Positions 49,507-60,256 of a stretch of 64,000 bases of DNA are shown in pieces; the first letter of the stretch is position 1, and each line of letters starts with the position of its first letter. The DNA is taken from contig JAHRWZ010000032.1 of the NCBI GenBank assembly GCA_019104865.1, positions 26,684-90,683 on the forward strand, in the 5' to 3' direction. The notes under the pieces are model-generated. The model did no database searches. It was given only the letters and a program-made list of their open reading frames with translations, and was not told the origin of the DNA. The DNA comes from Castellaniella sp. (lineage in GTDB: Bacteria > Pseudomonadota > Gammaproteobacteria > Burkholderiales > Burkholderiaceae_B). The position numbers and the translations under genes were made by a program.

Positions 49507-51843
49507 TCAGGCCGAGCCCGCAGCCGCCTGAAGCGCTTTTTCCCGCGCGAAATTGGCCTCCATCTGGACTTTGGCCGTGCGGTATTGCTGGGGCCATTCG
49601 ACACCGGCATAGCCGATCTTGGCGGCCTCGGTCAGCGTCCAGGCCGGATTGGCCAGGTGCGGGCGCGCCACTGCGCACAGATCGGCCCGCCCCGCAGCCA
49701 GGATGCTGTTGACATGGTCTGCCTCGCTGATCGCGCCCACCGCGATCGTGGCAATGCCGACCTCCTGGCGGATCCGGTCAGCGAATGGCGTCTGGAACAT
49801 GCGCCCGTAGATCGGCTTTTCCCGCTTGCTTACCTGCCCCGAGGACACGTCGATCATGTCCGCGCCGGCCTTCTTGAAGGCGCGCGCGATCTCCACGGCG
49901 TCCGCGGGCGTGATGCCTCCCTCGACCCAGTCGTGCGCGGAAATGCGCACCGACATCGGCTTGTCCTGGGGCCAGACTGCGCGCACCGCCTCGAAAACTT
50001 CCAGCGGGTAGCGCAGCCGGTTGGCCAGCGAGCCGCCATATTCGTCCGTACGCCGGTTGGTCAGCGGCGAGATGAAGGCCGACAGCAGGTAGCCATGCGC
50101 ACAGTGCAGTTCCAGCCAGTCCGCGCCGGCCTCGTTGGCGGCGCGCGCCGAGGCCACAAACTGCGCCTTGACCGATTTCATCTCGGCCGGCGTCATGGCC
50201 CGCGATACTTGGCTCACGCCTTCCAGGTACTGCTGCGGCGATGCCGAGATCAAGGGCCAATTGCCTTCGGCCAGCGGCTGGTCGATGCCGTCCCAGGCCC
50301 GGCGCGTTGAGGCCTTGGCACCCGCGTGGCCGATCTGGATGCCGAACTTCGCGTCGGTATTGGCGTGGATCCAGTCGACGATCCGCTTGAACGCCACCGT
50401 ATGTTCCGGCTTGTACAGGCCCGGACAGCCCGGGGTGATGCGGCCGTCGGCGCTGACGCAAGTCATCTCGGCGAACACCAGGCCCGCGCCGCCCTGGGCA
50501 CGCGCGCCCAGGTGCACCAGGTGATAGTCGCCGACCGTACCGTCCATCGCCGAATACTGCGCCATCGGCGACACCACGACGCGGTTCTTGAGCGTCAGGC
50601 CCCGCACCGTCCAGGGCGTGAACATCGGCGGTGGGACATGGCCGGCGACTGCCGGCACATGCGCGCGCTCGGCGAACCAGCGCTCGTAGCCCTCCAGCCA
50701 CGCCTTGTCGCGCAGGCGCAGATTTTCGTGGCTGATGCGCTGGCTGCGCGTCAGCATGGAATACATGAACTGCTCGGGCGCGAACTGATCGCAATAGCGT
50801 TCACCGCAGACCTCAAACCATTCCATGGCGTTCCAGGCGGCGTTCTGCAGGCGCAGGGTTTCGATACGGCGCGCTTCTTGATAGGCTGTCAGCACATCCG
50901 GAATGTGCGAGGGGTCGTCGCCCAGAAGCTTGAACTGGCGCGTGAGTTCGATCGCGTCCTCGATTGCCAGCTTGGTGCCCGAACCGATCGCGAAGTGCGC
51001 CGTATGCACCGCATCACCCATCAGCACCACATGGCTGCCGCGCGCGTTTTTCAGCCACCAGTGCCCGCACACCACGCGCTGGAAGTTCAGCCACGCCGCG
51101 CCGCGCAGGTGGCGCGCGTTGGTCATCAGCTTGGCGCCCTCAAGGTTGCCATCGTTGAACAGCTGCTCGCAGAAGGCGATCGACTGCGTCTGGTCGGCCT
51201 TGTCCAGGCCGTGCGCGAGCCAGACATGCTCGGGACATTCGACGATGAACGTCGTGGTCTTGTCGTCGAACTTGTAGATGTGCGCCTGGAACCAGCCGTG
51301 CTCGGTCTTGCGGAAGTCGAAGGTGAAGGCATCGTAGAGCTTGTTCGTGCCCAGCCAGATGTAGCGGTTCGGACGGACGACGATGTCCGGCTCGAAGGTC
51401 GCAGCGTACTTGTCGCGGATCTTGGAAAATATCCCATCGCTGGCGATGATCAGGTCCGCATCCGGGTAGTCCTCGTCGGATTGCGCCTCGGTCTCGAAGA
51501 CCAGTTTGACCCCCAGCCGCTCGCAGCGCGCCTGCAGAATGTTCAGGAGCTTCTTGCGGCCAATGCCCACGAACCCGTGGCCGCCCGAGCGGATGGTGCG
51601 GCCCTTGAAGAGCAGATCGATGTCGTCCCAGTGGTTGAACGCTTCCTGGATCTCGTCGGCCGTCTCGCGGTCCCACTGGCGCATGTTGTCCATGGTGGCG
51701 TCGGAGAACACCACGCCCCAGCCGAACGTGTCGTACGGACGGTTGCGCTCGACAACGGTGATGTCGTGCCCCGCGTTCAATTTCTTCATGAGCAAGGCCA
51801 GATACAGTCCCGCCGGTCCGCCACCGATGCAAACGATCTTCAT
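49507..51843 (-). CDS. Anthraniloyl-CoA monooxygenase/reductase-type two-domain flavoprotein
   Basis: A 778-residue fusion. Residues 1 to about 370 form a class A FAD monooxygenase ([45 protein letters not shown]). Residues from about 405 form an old-yellow-enzyme-like FMN reductase ([43 protein letters not shown]). This layout is that of 2-aminobenzoyl-CoA monooxygenase/reductase of Azoarcus evansii and of salicylyl-CoA 5-hydroxylases. It would hydroxylate C5 of an ortho-substituted benzoyl-CoA and then reduce the ring. Anthraniloyl-CoA is favoured by the indole-type neighbours; salicylyl-CoA is the alternative. Confidence 0.85.
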   Translation of the reverse strand: MKIVCIGGGPAGLYLALLMKKLNAGHDITVVERNRPYDTFGWGVVFSDATMDNMRQWDRETADEIQEAFNHWDDIDLLFKGRTIRSGGHGFVGIGRKKLLNILQARCERLGVKLVFETEAQSDEDYPDADLIIASDGIFSKIRDKYAATFEPDIVVRPNRYIWLGTNKLYDAFTFDFRKTEHGWFQAHIYKFDDKTTTFIVECPEHVWLAHGLDKADQTQSIAFCEQLFNDGNLEGAKLMTNARHLRGAAWLNFQRVVCGHWWLKNARGSHVVLMGDAVHTAHFAIGSGTKLAIEDAIELTRQFKLLGDDPSHIPDVLTAYQEARRIETLRLQNAAWNAMEWFEVCGERYCDQFAPEQFMYSMLTRSQRISHENLRLRDKAWLEGYERWFAERAHVPAVAGHVPPPMFTPWTVRGLTLKNRVVVSPMAQYSAMDGTVGDYHLVHLGARAQGGAGLVFAEMTCVSADGRITPGCPGLYKPEHTVAFKRIVDWIHANTDAKFGIQIGHAGAKASTRRAWDGIDQPLAEGNWPLISASPQQYLEGVSQVSRAMTPAEMKSVKAQFVASARAANEAGADWLELHCAHGYLLSAFISPLTNRRTDEYGGSLANRLRYPLEVFEAVRAVWPQDKPMSVRISAHDWVEGGITPADAVEIARAFKKAGADMIDVSSGQVSKREKPIYGRMFQTPFADRIRQEVGIATIAVGAISEADHVNSILAAGRADLCAVARPHLANPAWTLTEAAKIGYAGVEWPQQYRTAKVQMEANFAREKALQAAAGSA

Positions 51844-51990
51844 CTTGTGTCTCCTGCTGTCGTGGGAAGAATCCGGGCCGCCGGCACTCCCGCCGATCCA
51901 GTCTGGACTCTGGAATTATTGTTTACTTATATTTAATTTACTTATGAAGCAATTGCCTGTCAATCGGGAAATGCGAATTCAGGCGGCGCC

Positions 51991-52503
51991 TCAGTCCTTG
52001 GCAGGCGGAACCGGCGGCTCGCCGAAACCCACCTGATGGTAACCGCGGTTGAAATACACCAGGCCGCCCCGCCCCGTGCCGCGCCGCACGTCCTGGACCT
52101 CGCAGAGAAAGATGCTGTGCGATCCGACCGTGCTGGTGTTCGTGATGCGGCAATCGAAGCTGACGATGGCGCAGTCGAGCAGCGGGCTGCCCGTCACGAG
52201 CCGCTCCCACTGAACGCGGTCGAAGCGTTCGCTCATCGAGAACTCGCGATTCGCAAAAAGGGCCGGCGCCTCTTTGTTGGACGCGCCGAGGACATTCACG
52301 CAGAGCACGTGATTGCCCTGGAAGAACTGGTGCGCGAAGGACGAGCGGTTCATGCAGACCAGCAAGGTGGGCGGCCGGTCCGTGACGCTGCACACGGCGG
52401 TCGCGGTGAACCCGGCCAGGCCGCTGGGGCCATCAGTGGTGATGATGTTGACCGCGCCAGCCAGCATCGCCATTGCATTGCGAAAGGTGTCCACGTCCGC
52501 CAC
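51991..52503 (-). CDS. Flavin reductase (HpaC/IacG-like)
   Basis: A 170-residue NAD(P)H:flavin oxidoreductase of the HpaC-like split-barrel family, with the pattern GAVNIITTDGPSGLAGFTATAVCSVTDRPPTLLVC and the C-terminal GLVYFNRGYHQVG. It would supply reduced flavin to the monooxygenase at 53688-54848. The GTG start has AAGGAG six bases upstream; the longer open frame overlaps the preceding dehydrogenase. A 147-bp AT-rich gap separates it from the downstream flavoprotein gene. Confidence 0.87.
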   Translation of the reverse strand: MADVDTFRNAMAMLAGAVNIITTDGPSGLAGFTATAVCSVTDRPPTLLVCMNRSSFAHQFFQGNHVLCVNVLGASNKEAPALFANREFSMSERFDRVQWERLVTGSPLLDCAIVSFDCRITNTSTVGSHSIFLCEVQDVRRGTGRGGLVYFNRGYHQVGFGEPPVPPAKD

Positions 52504-52522
52504 GGCGTTCTCCTTGGGACGA

Positions 52523-53263
52523 CTAGCGCATGAAAAGGCCACCGTTGACATCCCAGGTGGCGCCATTGACGAAACCCGCGTCCTGCGCGGCGAGCCGGAC
52601 AATCAGATCGGCCACGAACTGCGCGTCGCCCAGACGCCGCACAGGAATGCCCTGAACGATCTGCTCCAGTTTATCGGGCGGGACGAGCGCACGCACCGAG
52701 GGCAGGTCCATGGGGCCCGGGGAAATTGCGTTGGTCGTCACGCCGCGGGGCCCCAGTTCCCGCGCGAAGATCTTGGTGAGCGTGATGATCCCGCCTTTCG
52801 AGCAGGCATAGTGCGCCCCCGTGGCCGTGCCACCGTTCTGGCCGGCCAGCGAGCCCATGTTGATCAGGCGCCCATATCCCGCCCGGGCCATGTGGGCCCC
52901 CATCACCTGGCAGCCGAACAGGGTGCCGCGCAGGTTGATGGCCAGCACCGCGTCGAATTCCTCGGGAGCGATGTCCATCACCGGCGTGGCCTTGGTCATG
53001 GCGGCATTGTTGACCAGGACCTGCAGCTGGCCCCAGCGATCCAGCGTCGCGGCCAGCGCCGCTTCGAAGTCCGGCTTGCGCGTGACGTCGAGCCGCAGAG
53101 GCAGAACGCCCTCACCCGTGGCGTCGATTCGTGTCGCCGCCTGCTGCGCCAGGTCCAGCCGATGGTCGGTGACGACCACTTTGTATCCAGCCGCGTGCAA
53201 GTGTTCCGCGATGGCGAACCCCAGCCCCTGGGCGGCGCCGGTCACGAGGGCGATCTGATCCAT
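52523..53263 (-). CDS. Short-chain dehydrogenase (IacE-like)
   Basis: A 246-residue SDR with the cofactor motif VTGAAQGLGFAIAEHLH, NNAAMTK, and the catalytic Ser/Tyr/Lys (MGSLAG, HYACSKGG). It is embedded between the small IacB-like protein and the flavin reductase, matching the SDR of indole and indole-3-acetate gene sets. There such enzymes oxidise hydroxylated indoline intermediates. A possible reaction is oxidation of 3-hydroxyindolin-2-one to isatin; this is inference. Confidence 0.85.
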   Translation of the reverse strand: MDQIALVTGAAQGLGFAIAEHLHAAGYKVVVTDHRLDLAQQAATRIDATGEGVLPLRLDVTRKPDFEAALAATLDRWGQLQVLVNNAAMTKATPVMDIAPEEFDAVLAINLRGTLFGCQVMGAHMARAGYGRLINMGSLAGQNGGTATGAHYACSKGGIITLTKIFARELGPRGVTTNAISPGPMDLPSVRALVPPDKLEQIVQGIPVRRLGDAQFVADLIVRLAAQDAGFVNGATWDVNGGLFMR

Positions 53264-53294
53264 GATAATTCTCCTGTGGGCCCGAAACCCGATA

Positions 53295-53651
53295 TCAATC
53301 GATCACCAGTTCCCGGCCGATGCGGGCTTCGACACGCATGTACTTCCATAACTTGTGCGCGCCGTCGCCGACCGGCGTGACGCGGAACAGGTTGCAGGCT
53401 GCGGTCACGGTATCGTAGTCGGGCACGTCCGCCAGCACATAGGTGGTCCAGGGAAACTGGACCGAGGGCCCGACCATGATTTGGTCGTCGTCCAGATTGC
53501 CCAGCACACGCACGCCGGGCAGATCCCGGATGCCGCGCATCATGGTCAGGAAGGCTACCCAGACGTCTTTCATGTCCTGCGCGCTGCCGTCCATGAAATT
53601 CTGGTTGACGCCGATGCAGAACAGCACACGCAACGATTTTTTGTTTTCCAT
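53295..53651 (-). CDS. Small IacB-like protein
   Basis: A 118-residue protein, probably a dimeric alpha/beta (ferredoxin-like barrel) fold. The C-terminal part, NLFRVTPVGDGAHKLWKYMRVEARIGREL with a gap-free conserved look, resembles the small IacB-type proteins found beside indole-3-acetate and indole oxygenases. It is distantly similar to muconolactone isomerase-like proteins. It could assist turnover of an unstable indole product. I recognise the family only tentatively, from gene order and the VEARIGR tail. Confidence 0.55.
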   Translation of the reverse strand: MENKKSLRVLFCIGVNQNFMDGSAQDMKDVWVAFLTMMRGIRDLPGVRVLGNLDDDQIMVGPSVQFPWTTYVLADVPDYDTVTAACNLFRVTPVGDGAHKLWKYMRVEARIGRELVID

Positions 53652-53687
53652 TTCATTGTCCTGGATGGGGATTGGAGCGAATCGCGC

Positions 53688-54848
53688 TCAAAGATAGCCG
53701 GGCAGAGGCGACAGACCAAAGAGCATGGCGCCCGCATTCTGGTACGTGATGTCGCCCATGAACGCGTGCTGGGTCACCATCTGGGCGTCGCGCACCTGCT
53801 GGGCCAGCGGGCTATGTTCGTACACCCCGGTCATGCCGCTGAGCATCTGGGCCCGGCGGGCCACGTCGGCCCCGACCCGGGCAGCGTGCGTCGTCGACAG
53901 GCGCAACATGCTGATCAGATGATCCTCGGGCTTGGCGCCGGTCACGAGCACCCGCCAGACATCGTCGATCGCTTCGTAGAACCAGCTGCGCGCAGCGCGC
54001 AGTTCAGCCTCGATGCGGGCGATTTCGAGTTGCACGTAGACGCGGTCCCCCAGGTTCGGGGCGCCCGTCACGGACTTGCGGTTTCCAGCCATGCGCAGGA
54101 CCTCGTCGATCGCCCCGCGCCCGATGCCCAACCCGACCACGGCCAGCACCTGCGCCGCGAACGCCAGCGCCGGATAACGATACAGCGGGGTGTCCAGAGA
54201 CGAGGCGCCACCGCGCACGAAAGTCCAGTCATTGGGCACCACGACGCCGTCTGCCACGATGTCGTTGCTGCCGGTGGCCTTCAGACCCATGACATCCCAG
54301 TTTGGCTCGATGCGGATCTGGTCGCGGCGCATGACGGCCATGCGCGGCAAGGGCGCCTGGTCCTTGACGGCCGGGACGATGCCGACCCCGATCACATCCG
54401 CCCCCATGCTGCCGCTGGAAAACTGCCAGCGGCCGACGACCTTGTGCCCTCCTTCGACCGCCTGCGCCGGCTGTGGTGGAAAGATCCCGCCAGCAAAGAC
54501 CTGGTCCACACCACCGCTCGCGTACAGCGTTTCCAGGGTGGCGACCGGCAAGGCCGACAGGTAGACGGCGCCGATGCCGAAGCTGGCGACCCAGCCGGCG
54601 GAACCGTCGGCCCGGGAAATCAGCTCGATCAGGCGGCAGAACTCGGCGGGCGAGCACTCGTCCCCCCCAAAACGCTCCGCGACCAGCGAACGGTAGACGC
54701 CCAGGGCCTTGAACCGGTCGATGATCTCCTGGGGGAGATGGCCCAGCGCCTCGAATTCCCGCCGACGCGCATGGATGTCCCGCAGGAGGGCCTCCAGTTC
54801 GACCTGCTGCGGACGGACGCTCACAGGCAAAGAAGTCATGTCAGTCAT
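53688..54848 (-). CDS. Acyl-CoA-dehydrogenase-fold flavin monooxygenase (indole oxygenase-like)
   Basis: A 386-residue flavoprotein with the acyl-CoA dehydrogenase fold, of the two-component monooxygenase group (IacA, IifC/IndA, DszC, HpaB-like). ADGSAGWVASFGIGAVYLSAL and WDVMGLKATGSNDIVADGVVVP are typical, and the catalytic base of true dehydrogenases is not evident. Adjacent flavin reductase, SDR and IacB-like genes match indole or indole-3-acetate oxygenase systems. The start MTDMTSLPVSV has GGAG upstream. It is the first gene after the palindrome-containing gap, so it probably begins a transcript. Confidence 0.78.
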   Translation of the reverse strand: MTDMTSLPVSVRPQQVELEALLRDIHARRREFEALGHLPQEIIDRFKALGVYRSLVAERFGGDECSPAEFCRLIELISRADGSAGWVASFGIGAVYLSALPVATLETLYASGGVDQVFAGGIFPPQPAQAVEGGHKVVGRWQFSSGSMGADVIGVGIVPAVKDQAPLPRMAVMRRDQIRIEPNWDVMGLKATGSNDIVADGVVVPNDWTFVRGGASSLDTPLYRYPALAFAAQVLAVVGLGIGRGAIDEVLRMAGNRKSVTGAPNLGDRVYVQLEIARIEAELRAARSWFYEAIDDVWRVLVTGAKPEDHLISMLRLSTTHAARVGADVARRAQMLSGMTGVYEHSPLAQQVRDAQMVTQHAFMGDITYQNAGAMLFGLSPLPGYL

Positions 54849-54928
54849 CGTGTTGTCTCCATGAATCGGTTTTGTTTCGTGGAATGTCGGCGGGACGCGC
54901 CGTGACAATTACTTCCGATTTCAATTGA

Positions 54929-55012
54929 ATTTTGGATTAAATGCCCAAAAAACATGGAAAGACCGTGGGGTGACGCTGACGGTATTTCTATCTATCTAAA
55001 TTAATCCAAAAT
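54929..55012. promoter_or_regulatory. Operator-like 12-bp inverted repeat pair
   Basis: ATTTTGGATTAA (54929-54940) and TTAATCCAAAAT (55001-55012) are perfect inverted copies, 72 bp centre to centre (about seven helical turns). They lie in a 225-bp AT-rich gap, the largest in the cluster. The first copy lies 81 bases upstream of the monooxygenase start. They look like paired binding sites that a regulator could bridge. I could not place a convincing -35/-10 pair. Confidence 0.6.
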
Positions 55013-55073
55013 CATATATTTAGTTATGATGTTATTGAGCGGAAGGATGCGCATCAATAGGGGCTATCCCGAA

Positions 55074-56666
55074 TCAGGCCCGGCGATTGCGGGACACTTG
55101 GGGATTTTCCCAAGTCGTCGCAGTGACACCGCGCTCACGCAGTTTGTACTTCTGGATCTTGCCGTTCTCGGTGCGTGGCAGGTCCTCCAGCACATCGACA
55201 TAGCGCGGCACGGCAAAATGCGGCATCCGGACTTCACACCAGGTGATCAGCCCGGGCAAGTCCAGGGCCTGGCCGGGCCGTGCGACCAGCGCCGCCATCA
55301 CCTCGTCCTCGGCAAGTTCCGAGCCCACCGGATAGACCGCCACCGCCGCCACCGACGGGTGGCTCAGCAACACCTGTTCGACCTCGAAAGACGAGATATT
55401 CTCGCCACGCCGGCGGATCGCGTCCTTGATCCGGTCCACGAAACGGAACGCGCCGTCGGCTTCCCTCAACACCCGGTCGCCGGTATGGAACCAGAGGTTG
55501 CGCCACGCCTCGACCGTCTTCTCGGGCATGTTGAAGTAGCCCGAAGCGAAGGCATAGGGTTCCTGCGCGCGCAGCAGCAGCTCGCCAGCCTGGCCGGGGG
55601 GCACTTCCACGTCGTTCTCGTCAGCCACACGCGCCTCGAAACCTGGCAGCACCCACCCCATCACCCCGCGCCGGGGCGAATCCAGCGCGGTACCGACCAC
55701 GAAATTCGTCTCCGTCGAGCCATAACCTTCGAGCAACCGCACGCCGGTGCGCTCCCGAAAGGCCTCGTTAGCCTGAGCGGGCACCCCCGGGCCCAGCCCG
55801 ATGCGCACGCGATGCCCACGTTCGGCCGGCCCTTCGGGCTGGGCCAGCAAGATCGGCACCATGGCGCCCAGCAGGTAGACGACGGTCGCGCCGCAGGCAC
55901 CCATCGAGGCCCAGAAGCCCGAAGCCGAGAATTTCTGCTCGAACACCACCTCGCAACCGGCCAGGGCTGCCTGGGCATAGGTATTGAGGGCATTGATGTG
56001 GAACAGGGGCAACGTCGTGCACAGGACGTCGTCCTGCCTCACGCCCAGGACGCGCAAGGTGTTGAGTCCCCACCAGTAATAATGCGCGTGCGGACAGAGC
56101 ACCCCCTTGGACGGTCCCGTGGTACCGGACGTGTACAGGATCGCCAGGGTGTCGCCCGGCCCGACATCCTCCGCGTCCAGAGCCGGTCCTTCGGCCGGCC
56201 ACGGCACTGCCGGGATCGAGCCGACCGCGCCTGCCGCGTCGGCACCGTCCAGCACCCAGATCCGCTGCAGGGACGTCTTGTCCAGGTCGGCCGTCGCCAG
56301 CCGCTCCAGATACTGCGCCTCGATCACCAGCAATTGCGCCTGGCTGTTGCTCAGAAAATATTCGATCTGCGGCCCACGAGAGGCGGTGTTGATCGGCACA
56401 GAGACCGATCCCGCCCAGCCGCAGCCAAGGAACGTCTCCAGGACTTCAGCCCGGTTCGAGCTCATGATCGCCACACGATCCCCCCGGCCCACACCGGCCT
56501 CGCGCAGCGCGCCCGCCCGTCGCGCCGCAATCGGCGCGGCGTCCGCATGCGTCCAGCGGGTCTCGCCCAGCCTCAGCGCGGGGCGGTCGGCGAACAGCGT
56601 GGCCTGCCGCAGCAGCATCCGCGGCACCGTCCGGTGTTCGGGTGGCAGTCCTTCATTGTTCACCAT
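55074..56666 (-). CDS. Acyl/aryl-CoA ligase (AMP-forming)
   Basis: An ANL-superfamily ligase of 530 residues that activates a carboxylic acid as a CoA thioester using ATP. It has the P-loop-like [12 protein letters not shown], the A5 motif GYGSTETN, the A7/A8 [14 protein letters not shown]...[14 protein letters not shown] and the catalytic lysine in ENGKIQKYK. By eye it is closer to CaiC/crotonobetaine ligases than to benzoate-CoA ligases. In context it could activate anthranilate for the downstream monooxygenase/reductase. The start MVNNEGLPP overlaps the livF stop by 14 bases and has GGAGGAGG upstream. Confidence 0.85.
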   Translation of the reverse strand: MVNNEGLPPEHRTVPRMLLRQATLFADRPALRLGETRWTHADAAPIAARRAGALREAGVGRGDRVAIMSSNRAEVLETFLGCGWAGSVSVPINTASRGPQIEYFLSNSQAQLLVIEAQYLERLATADLDKTSLQRIWVLDGADAAGAVGSIPAVPWPAEGPALDAEDVGPGDTLAILYTSGTTGPSKGVLCPHAHYYWWGLNTLRVLGVRQDDVLCTTLPLFHINALNTYAQAALAGCEVVFEQKFSASGFWASMGACGATVVYLLGAMVPILLAQPEGPAERGHRVRIGLGPGVPAQANEAFRERTGVRLLEGYGSTETNFVVGTALDSPRRGVMGWVLPGFEARVADENDVEVPPGQAGELLLRAQEPYAFASGYFNMPEKTVEAWRNLWFHTGDRVLREADGAFRFVDRIKDAIRRRGENISSFEVEQVLLSHPSVAAVAVYPVGSELAEDEVMAALVARPGQALDLPGLITWCEVRMPHFAVPRYVDVLEDLPRTENGKIQKYKLRERGVTATTWENPQVSRNRRA

Positions 56667-57387
56667 CGGCGCCTCCTCCCAGATAGGTCGCCCGCACCCG
56701 CGCGTCCTCGGCAAGCGCGGCCGAATCGCCCGACAGGGCGATCTCCCCCGTTTCAAGCACGTAGCCGAAATCGGAGCTTTCCAGCGCGGCGCGGGCGTTC
56801 TGCTCGATCAGCAGGATCGAGACGCCGTCCTCGCGCAGCGCGCGTACGATCGACAGGATTTCGCGCACGATCAGCGGCGCGAGTCCCAGGCTCGGCTCGT
56901 CTAGCATCAGCAGGCGCGGCGCGGACATCAGCGCGCGCCCGACCGCCAGCATCTGGCGTTCGCCGCCGGACAAGGTGTCCGCGCGCTGGGCACGGCGTTC
57001 AGCCAGGCGCGGAAAACGCGCGTAGACTGAATCCAGGCGGCTCCGCAGCGCCTGTGGCCGCAGCCGGCGCGAATACGCGCCCAGGCGCAGATTGTCCAGC
57101 ACCGACAGTTCCCCGAACAGCTCGCGCGTCTCGGGCACCAGGCACAGGCCGCGCTCCACGCGGGCCTCGACGTCCATGCCCCTCAGGTCCTCGCCCTCGA
57201 AACGCAAGGTCCCGCGAGAAGGCAGCAGGCCCATCGCCGCCGCCAGCAGCGTCGTTTTGCCCGCGCCATTGGGACCGATGACCGAAACGATTCGCCCGGG
57301 CTCCAAGGTCACCGATACCCCGCGCACCGCCTCGACCCGCCCGTACGCGACGTGCAGGTCTCCGATTTCCAGCATCGGCACGCTCAT
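56653..57387 (-). CDS. livF: Branched-chain-type ABC importer ATPase LivF (second system)
   Basis: An ATPase of a second Liv-type importer, 244 residues, with Walker [12 protein letters not shown], signature LSGGERQML and Walker [14 protein letters not shown]. Its ATG overlaps the stop of the fused permease/ATPase gene by 4 bases. It is part of the 55-62.7 kb uptake and activation unit. Confidence 0.88.
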   Translation of the reverse strand: MSVPMLEIGDLHVAYGRVEAVRGVSVTLEPGRIVSVIGPNGAGKTTLLAAAMGLLPSRGTLRFEGEDLRGMDVEARVERGLCLVPETRELFGELSVLDNLRLGAYSRRLRPQALRSRLDSVYARFPRLAERRAQRADTLSGGERQMLAVGRALMSAPRLLMLDEPSLGLAPLIVREILSIVRALREDGVSILLIEQNARAALESSDFGYVLETGEIALSGDSAALAEDARVRATYLGGGADGEQ

Positions 57388-59165
57388 GTCGTTCCCCCCA
57401 GATAGGCCGCCTGCACCCGCTCATCCGCGCGCACCGCCGCCGGCACGCCTTCCACCAGCTTCGAGCCGAAATTCATCACCACCAGCCGGTCCACCAGATT
57501 CATCACGAAGTCCATGTCGTGTTCCACGATCAGAATGGTCACCCCCTCCTCGCGCAGCTTGCGCAACAGGTCGCCGAGCACCAATTTTTCGTTGCGCCGC
57601 AAACCCGCTGCCGGCTCGTCCAGCACCAACAGAACGGGATCGGACGCCAGAGCCCGCGCGATCTCCAGGACGCGCTGGGTCCCCAGCGGCAAGCTGCCGG
57701 CCATTTCATGGGCGCGATCCGCCAGCCCGATTCGCTCGAGCTGGTGCCGCGCCTCGTGCATGATCTGGCGCTCCTCCTCCCGGTCCAGGCGCAGTCCGGC
57801 GCGCAGGATGCTGGGCCGCGTCCTCGCATGGACACCCAGCGCGACGTTATCCAGCAGACTCATGTGCGGGCGCAGCTTCACATGCTGGAACGTGCGCGCC
57901 AACCCCAGGCGAGCGATCTCGAGCTGCAGCATGCCGGTGATGTCGCGGCCCAGGAAGCGGACCTGACCGGAGGTCATGGGAATCGTTCCGGTCAGCAGGT
58001 TGAACATGGTCGACTTGCCCGCGCCGTTCGGCCCGATCAGACCCAGGATCTCGCCCGCGTTCAGGTCGAAGCTGACATCGTTGACCGCCGCCAGGCCGCC
58101 GAAGCACTTGACCGCACCCTTCACCGACAGGACGGACGTGCCGCGCGCCGGCATGGTGCGGTTCGGCAAAGGCCGGGCCGGGGCCGCCAGCGCCACCTTC
58201 TTCCGGCCGAGACCATGGCTCCGGCCCCAGCGGCGTGCGAAAGCCATCAGGCCGCCACGGGCGAAATGCAGCAGCGCGATGAACAGGGCGGAAAACACAA
58301 TGGCGTCGAGCTGCCCGGACCGATGCGTCAGCAAAGGCAGGAGGTCCTGCAGAACGTTCTTGAGCGCCAGCACCAGGCCCGACCCGACCAGCGCGCCCGC
58401 CAGGCTGCCCAAGCCGCCGGACACCGCCATCAGCAGGTACTCGATGCTCGCGTGCACGCTGAACGGCGAAGGGCTGACGAAGCGGTTCATGTGGGCGTAC
58501 AGCCAGCCCGCCAGGCCGGCCAGCAGCGCGGCTGTCACGAACAGGGAAAGCCGCAGCCGATAGGCATCGGCCCCGACGCTGGCCAGCAAGGTCGCGCCGC
58601 CGCGCAAGCCGCGGATCGCGCGGCCCGGACGCGAATCGAGCAGGTTGCGGCTGAACAGGAACGCCAGGCCCACCACGGCCCAGACCAGGTAGTACATGGC
58701 CTGCGGCTCCAGCAACGATAAGCCGCCGATGTACACCGGCGGGATTCCTGACAGGCCGGTGTGCCGGCCCAGTGCGTCGATGTTGCCGAACAGCAGAGAG
58801 ATGGACAGGCCCCAGGCGATCGTCGACAGAGCCAGGAAATGGCCGCCCAGGCGCAGGGTCAGCGCACCGATGGCCAGGGCGGACAGCCCCGTCAGCAACA
58901 GCGCGAACGGCAGGCCCAGCCACGGCGACATCCCATGGACCGTCGTCAGCCAGGCGCTGGCGTAGGCCGCGATGCCCACGAAGGCCGCCTGACCGAACGA
59001 CGTCGCGCCGCCGACCCCGGTCAGCAGGATCAGGCCAAGCGCGGCCAGCGCGCCGATGCCGATCTCGTTGAACAGCGAGACCGTGAAACTGCCCACAAAA
59101 AGGGGAATGACGGCCAGGACGGCGACCAGGACCGCCATCAGGATTCGAGGAGCTGACGGCTTCAT
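57384..59165 (-). CDS. Fused LivM permease and LivG ATPase
   Basis: A 593-residue fusion. Residues 1 to about 315 are a LivM-type permease ([27 protein letters not shown] region, about nine helices). After a short basic linker, residues from about 335 are a LivG ATPase with Walker [15 protein letters not shown], degenerate signature [13 protein letters not shown] and Walker [14 protein letters not shown]. Such fusions are known in proteobacterial HAAT importers. It overlaps livH by 4 bases. Confidence 0.9.
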   Translation of the reverse strand: MKPSAPRILMAVLVAVLAVIPLFVGSFTVSLFNEIGIGALAALGLILLTGVGGATSFGQAAFVGIAAYASAWLTTVHGMSPWLGLPFALLLTGLSALAIGALTLRLGGHFLALSTIAWGLSISLLFGNIDALGRHTGLSGIPPVYIGGLSLLEPQAMYYLVWAVVGLAFLFSRNLLDSRPGRAIRGLRGGATLLASVGADAYRLRLSLFVTAALLAGLAGWLYAHMNRFVSPSPFSVHASIEYLLMAVSGGLGSLAGALVGSGLVLALKNVLQDLLPLLTHRSGQLDAIVFSALFIALLHFARGGLMAFARRWGRSHGLGRKKVALAAPARPLPNRTMPARGTSVLSVKGAVKCFGGLAAVNDVSFDLNAGEILGLIGPNGAGKSTMFNLLTGTIPMTSGQVRFLGRDITGMLQLEIARLGLARTFQHVKLRPHMSLLDNVALGVHARTRPSILRAGLRLDREEERQIMHEARHQLERIGLADRAHEMAGSLPLGTQRVLEIARALASDPVLLVLDEPAAGLRRNEKLVLGDLLRKLREEGVTILIVEHDMDFVMNLVDRLVVMNFGSKLVEGVPAAVRADERVQAAYLGGTT

Positions 59166-60217
59166 TGATCGATCTCCTCGACTTCTTCCTCATGGTGGCG
59201 CGCCATGTAGGAACGCACCATCAGCACGGGGATCAGCAGGCTGAACACGATCGCATCCTTGAGGGCGCCGCTCCAGAAAGACGCGAAACTTTCGAACACT
59301 CCGACGGCCAGGGCCCCCAGGGCCGTGGCCGGATAACTCACCAGGCCTCCGATGATGGCGGCCACGAAGGCCTTCAGGCCGATGAGGAAGCCGGAGTCGT
59401 AATAGATGGTGGTGATGGGCGCGATCAGAACACCGATGAACCCCGCCAGCAGGGACGAAGCGCCATAGGCGAGCATGGCGGTGCGGGCGGGCCGAATGCC
59501 CACCAGCCGCGCTCCCACACGGTTGACCGCTGTCGCGCGCAGCGCCTTGCCCGTCGCCGTCCGTTCGAAGACAAGGTAGAACAAGCCGCTGAGCACGATC
59601 GCCGTGCAGACCATCAGGGACACCTGGCCGCTGACGCTGATGCCATCGCCCAACATGAAGCTGCCCGACGCCAGGGGCGTCGTGCGCGAGCCCTCGGGAC
59701 CGAAGAACAGCAGGCCCAGACCGGACAGGAGAAAGCTCAGGGCAAGGGACACGATCAGCAGCACCAGCACCGAGGCGTCGGCGATGGGTTGGAACACCAC
59801 ACGCGCCAGCAGCGGCGCCATCGGCACCACCAGCAGCACCGACGCGGCGACCCGGACGAGCGCCGGCGTGTCGGTGCCCGCGACCATCCAGGCAATCAGG
59901 CAGGGTACGAGCGGCAGCAGGCCCCATACCAGCACAGCGCGGGGGATGTGGCGCAAATCGCCCTTACGGACCAGACTGCCCAGCTCGGTCAGCAGGGCCA
60001 CCGCGGCCAGGACGACCACCAGCCCGATGGTCGGCGGCACCTGGCCCGCCTCGAAAGCCGCCAGGCTCAGGGCGGCGAAGGCCGCAATGTCCCCGAACGG
60101 CACGAATACGACCCGCGTGACCGAGAAGATGAGCACCAGTCCCAGGCCCGCGAGCAGGTAGATGGCACCATTGGCCAGGCCGTCGATCCCGAGGATGAGG
60201 ACAATGTCCGATGTCAT
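59162..60217 (-). CDS. LivH-type permease (second system)
   Basis: A 351-residue inner-membrane permease, longer than usual LivH (about 300). An extra hydrophobic segment at about residues 60-115 (VVVLAAVALLTELGSL, LVWGLLPLVPCLIAW) follows the conserved start GLANGAIYLLAGLGLVLIFSVTRVV. It has the cytoplasmic loop TGKALRATAVNRVGARLVGI and ends with an acidic tail (EEEVEEIDQ). It pairs with the fused LivM-LivG. Confidence 0.86.
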   Translation of the reverse strand: MTSDIVLILGIDGLANGAIYLLAGLGLVLIFSVTRVVFVPFGDIAAFAALSLAAFEAGQVPPTIGLVVVLAAVALLTELGSLVRKGDLRHIPRAVLVWGLLPLVPCLIAWMVAGTDTPALVRVAASVLLVVPMAPLLARVVFQPIADASVLVLLIVSLALSFLLSGLGLLFFGPEGSRTTPLASGSFMLGDGISVSGQVSLMVCTAIVLSGLFYLVFERTATGKALRATAVNRVGARLVGIRPARTAMLAYGASSLLAGFIGVLIAPITTIYYDSGFLIGLKAFVAAIIGGLVSYPATALGALAVGVFESFASFWSGALKDAIVFSLLIPVLMVRSYMARHHEEEVEEIDQ

Positions 60218-60256
60218 GATGTGAAGTTCCTTTGTCTCATTGCCGCGATCGATGTC

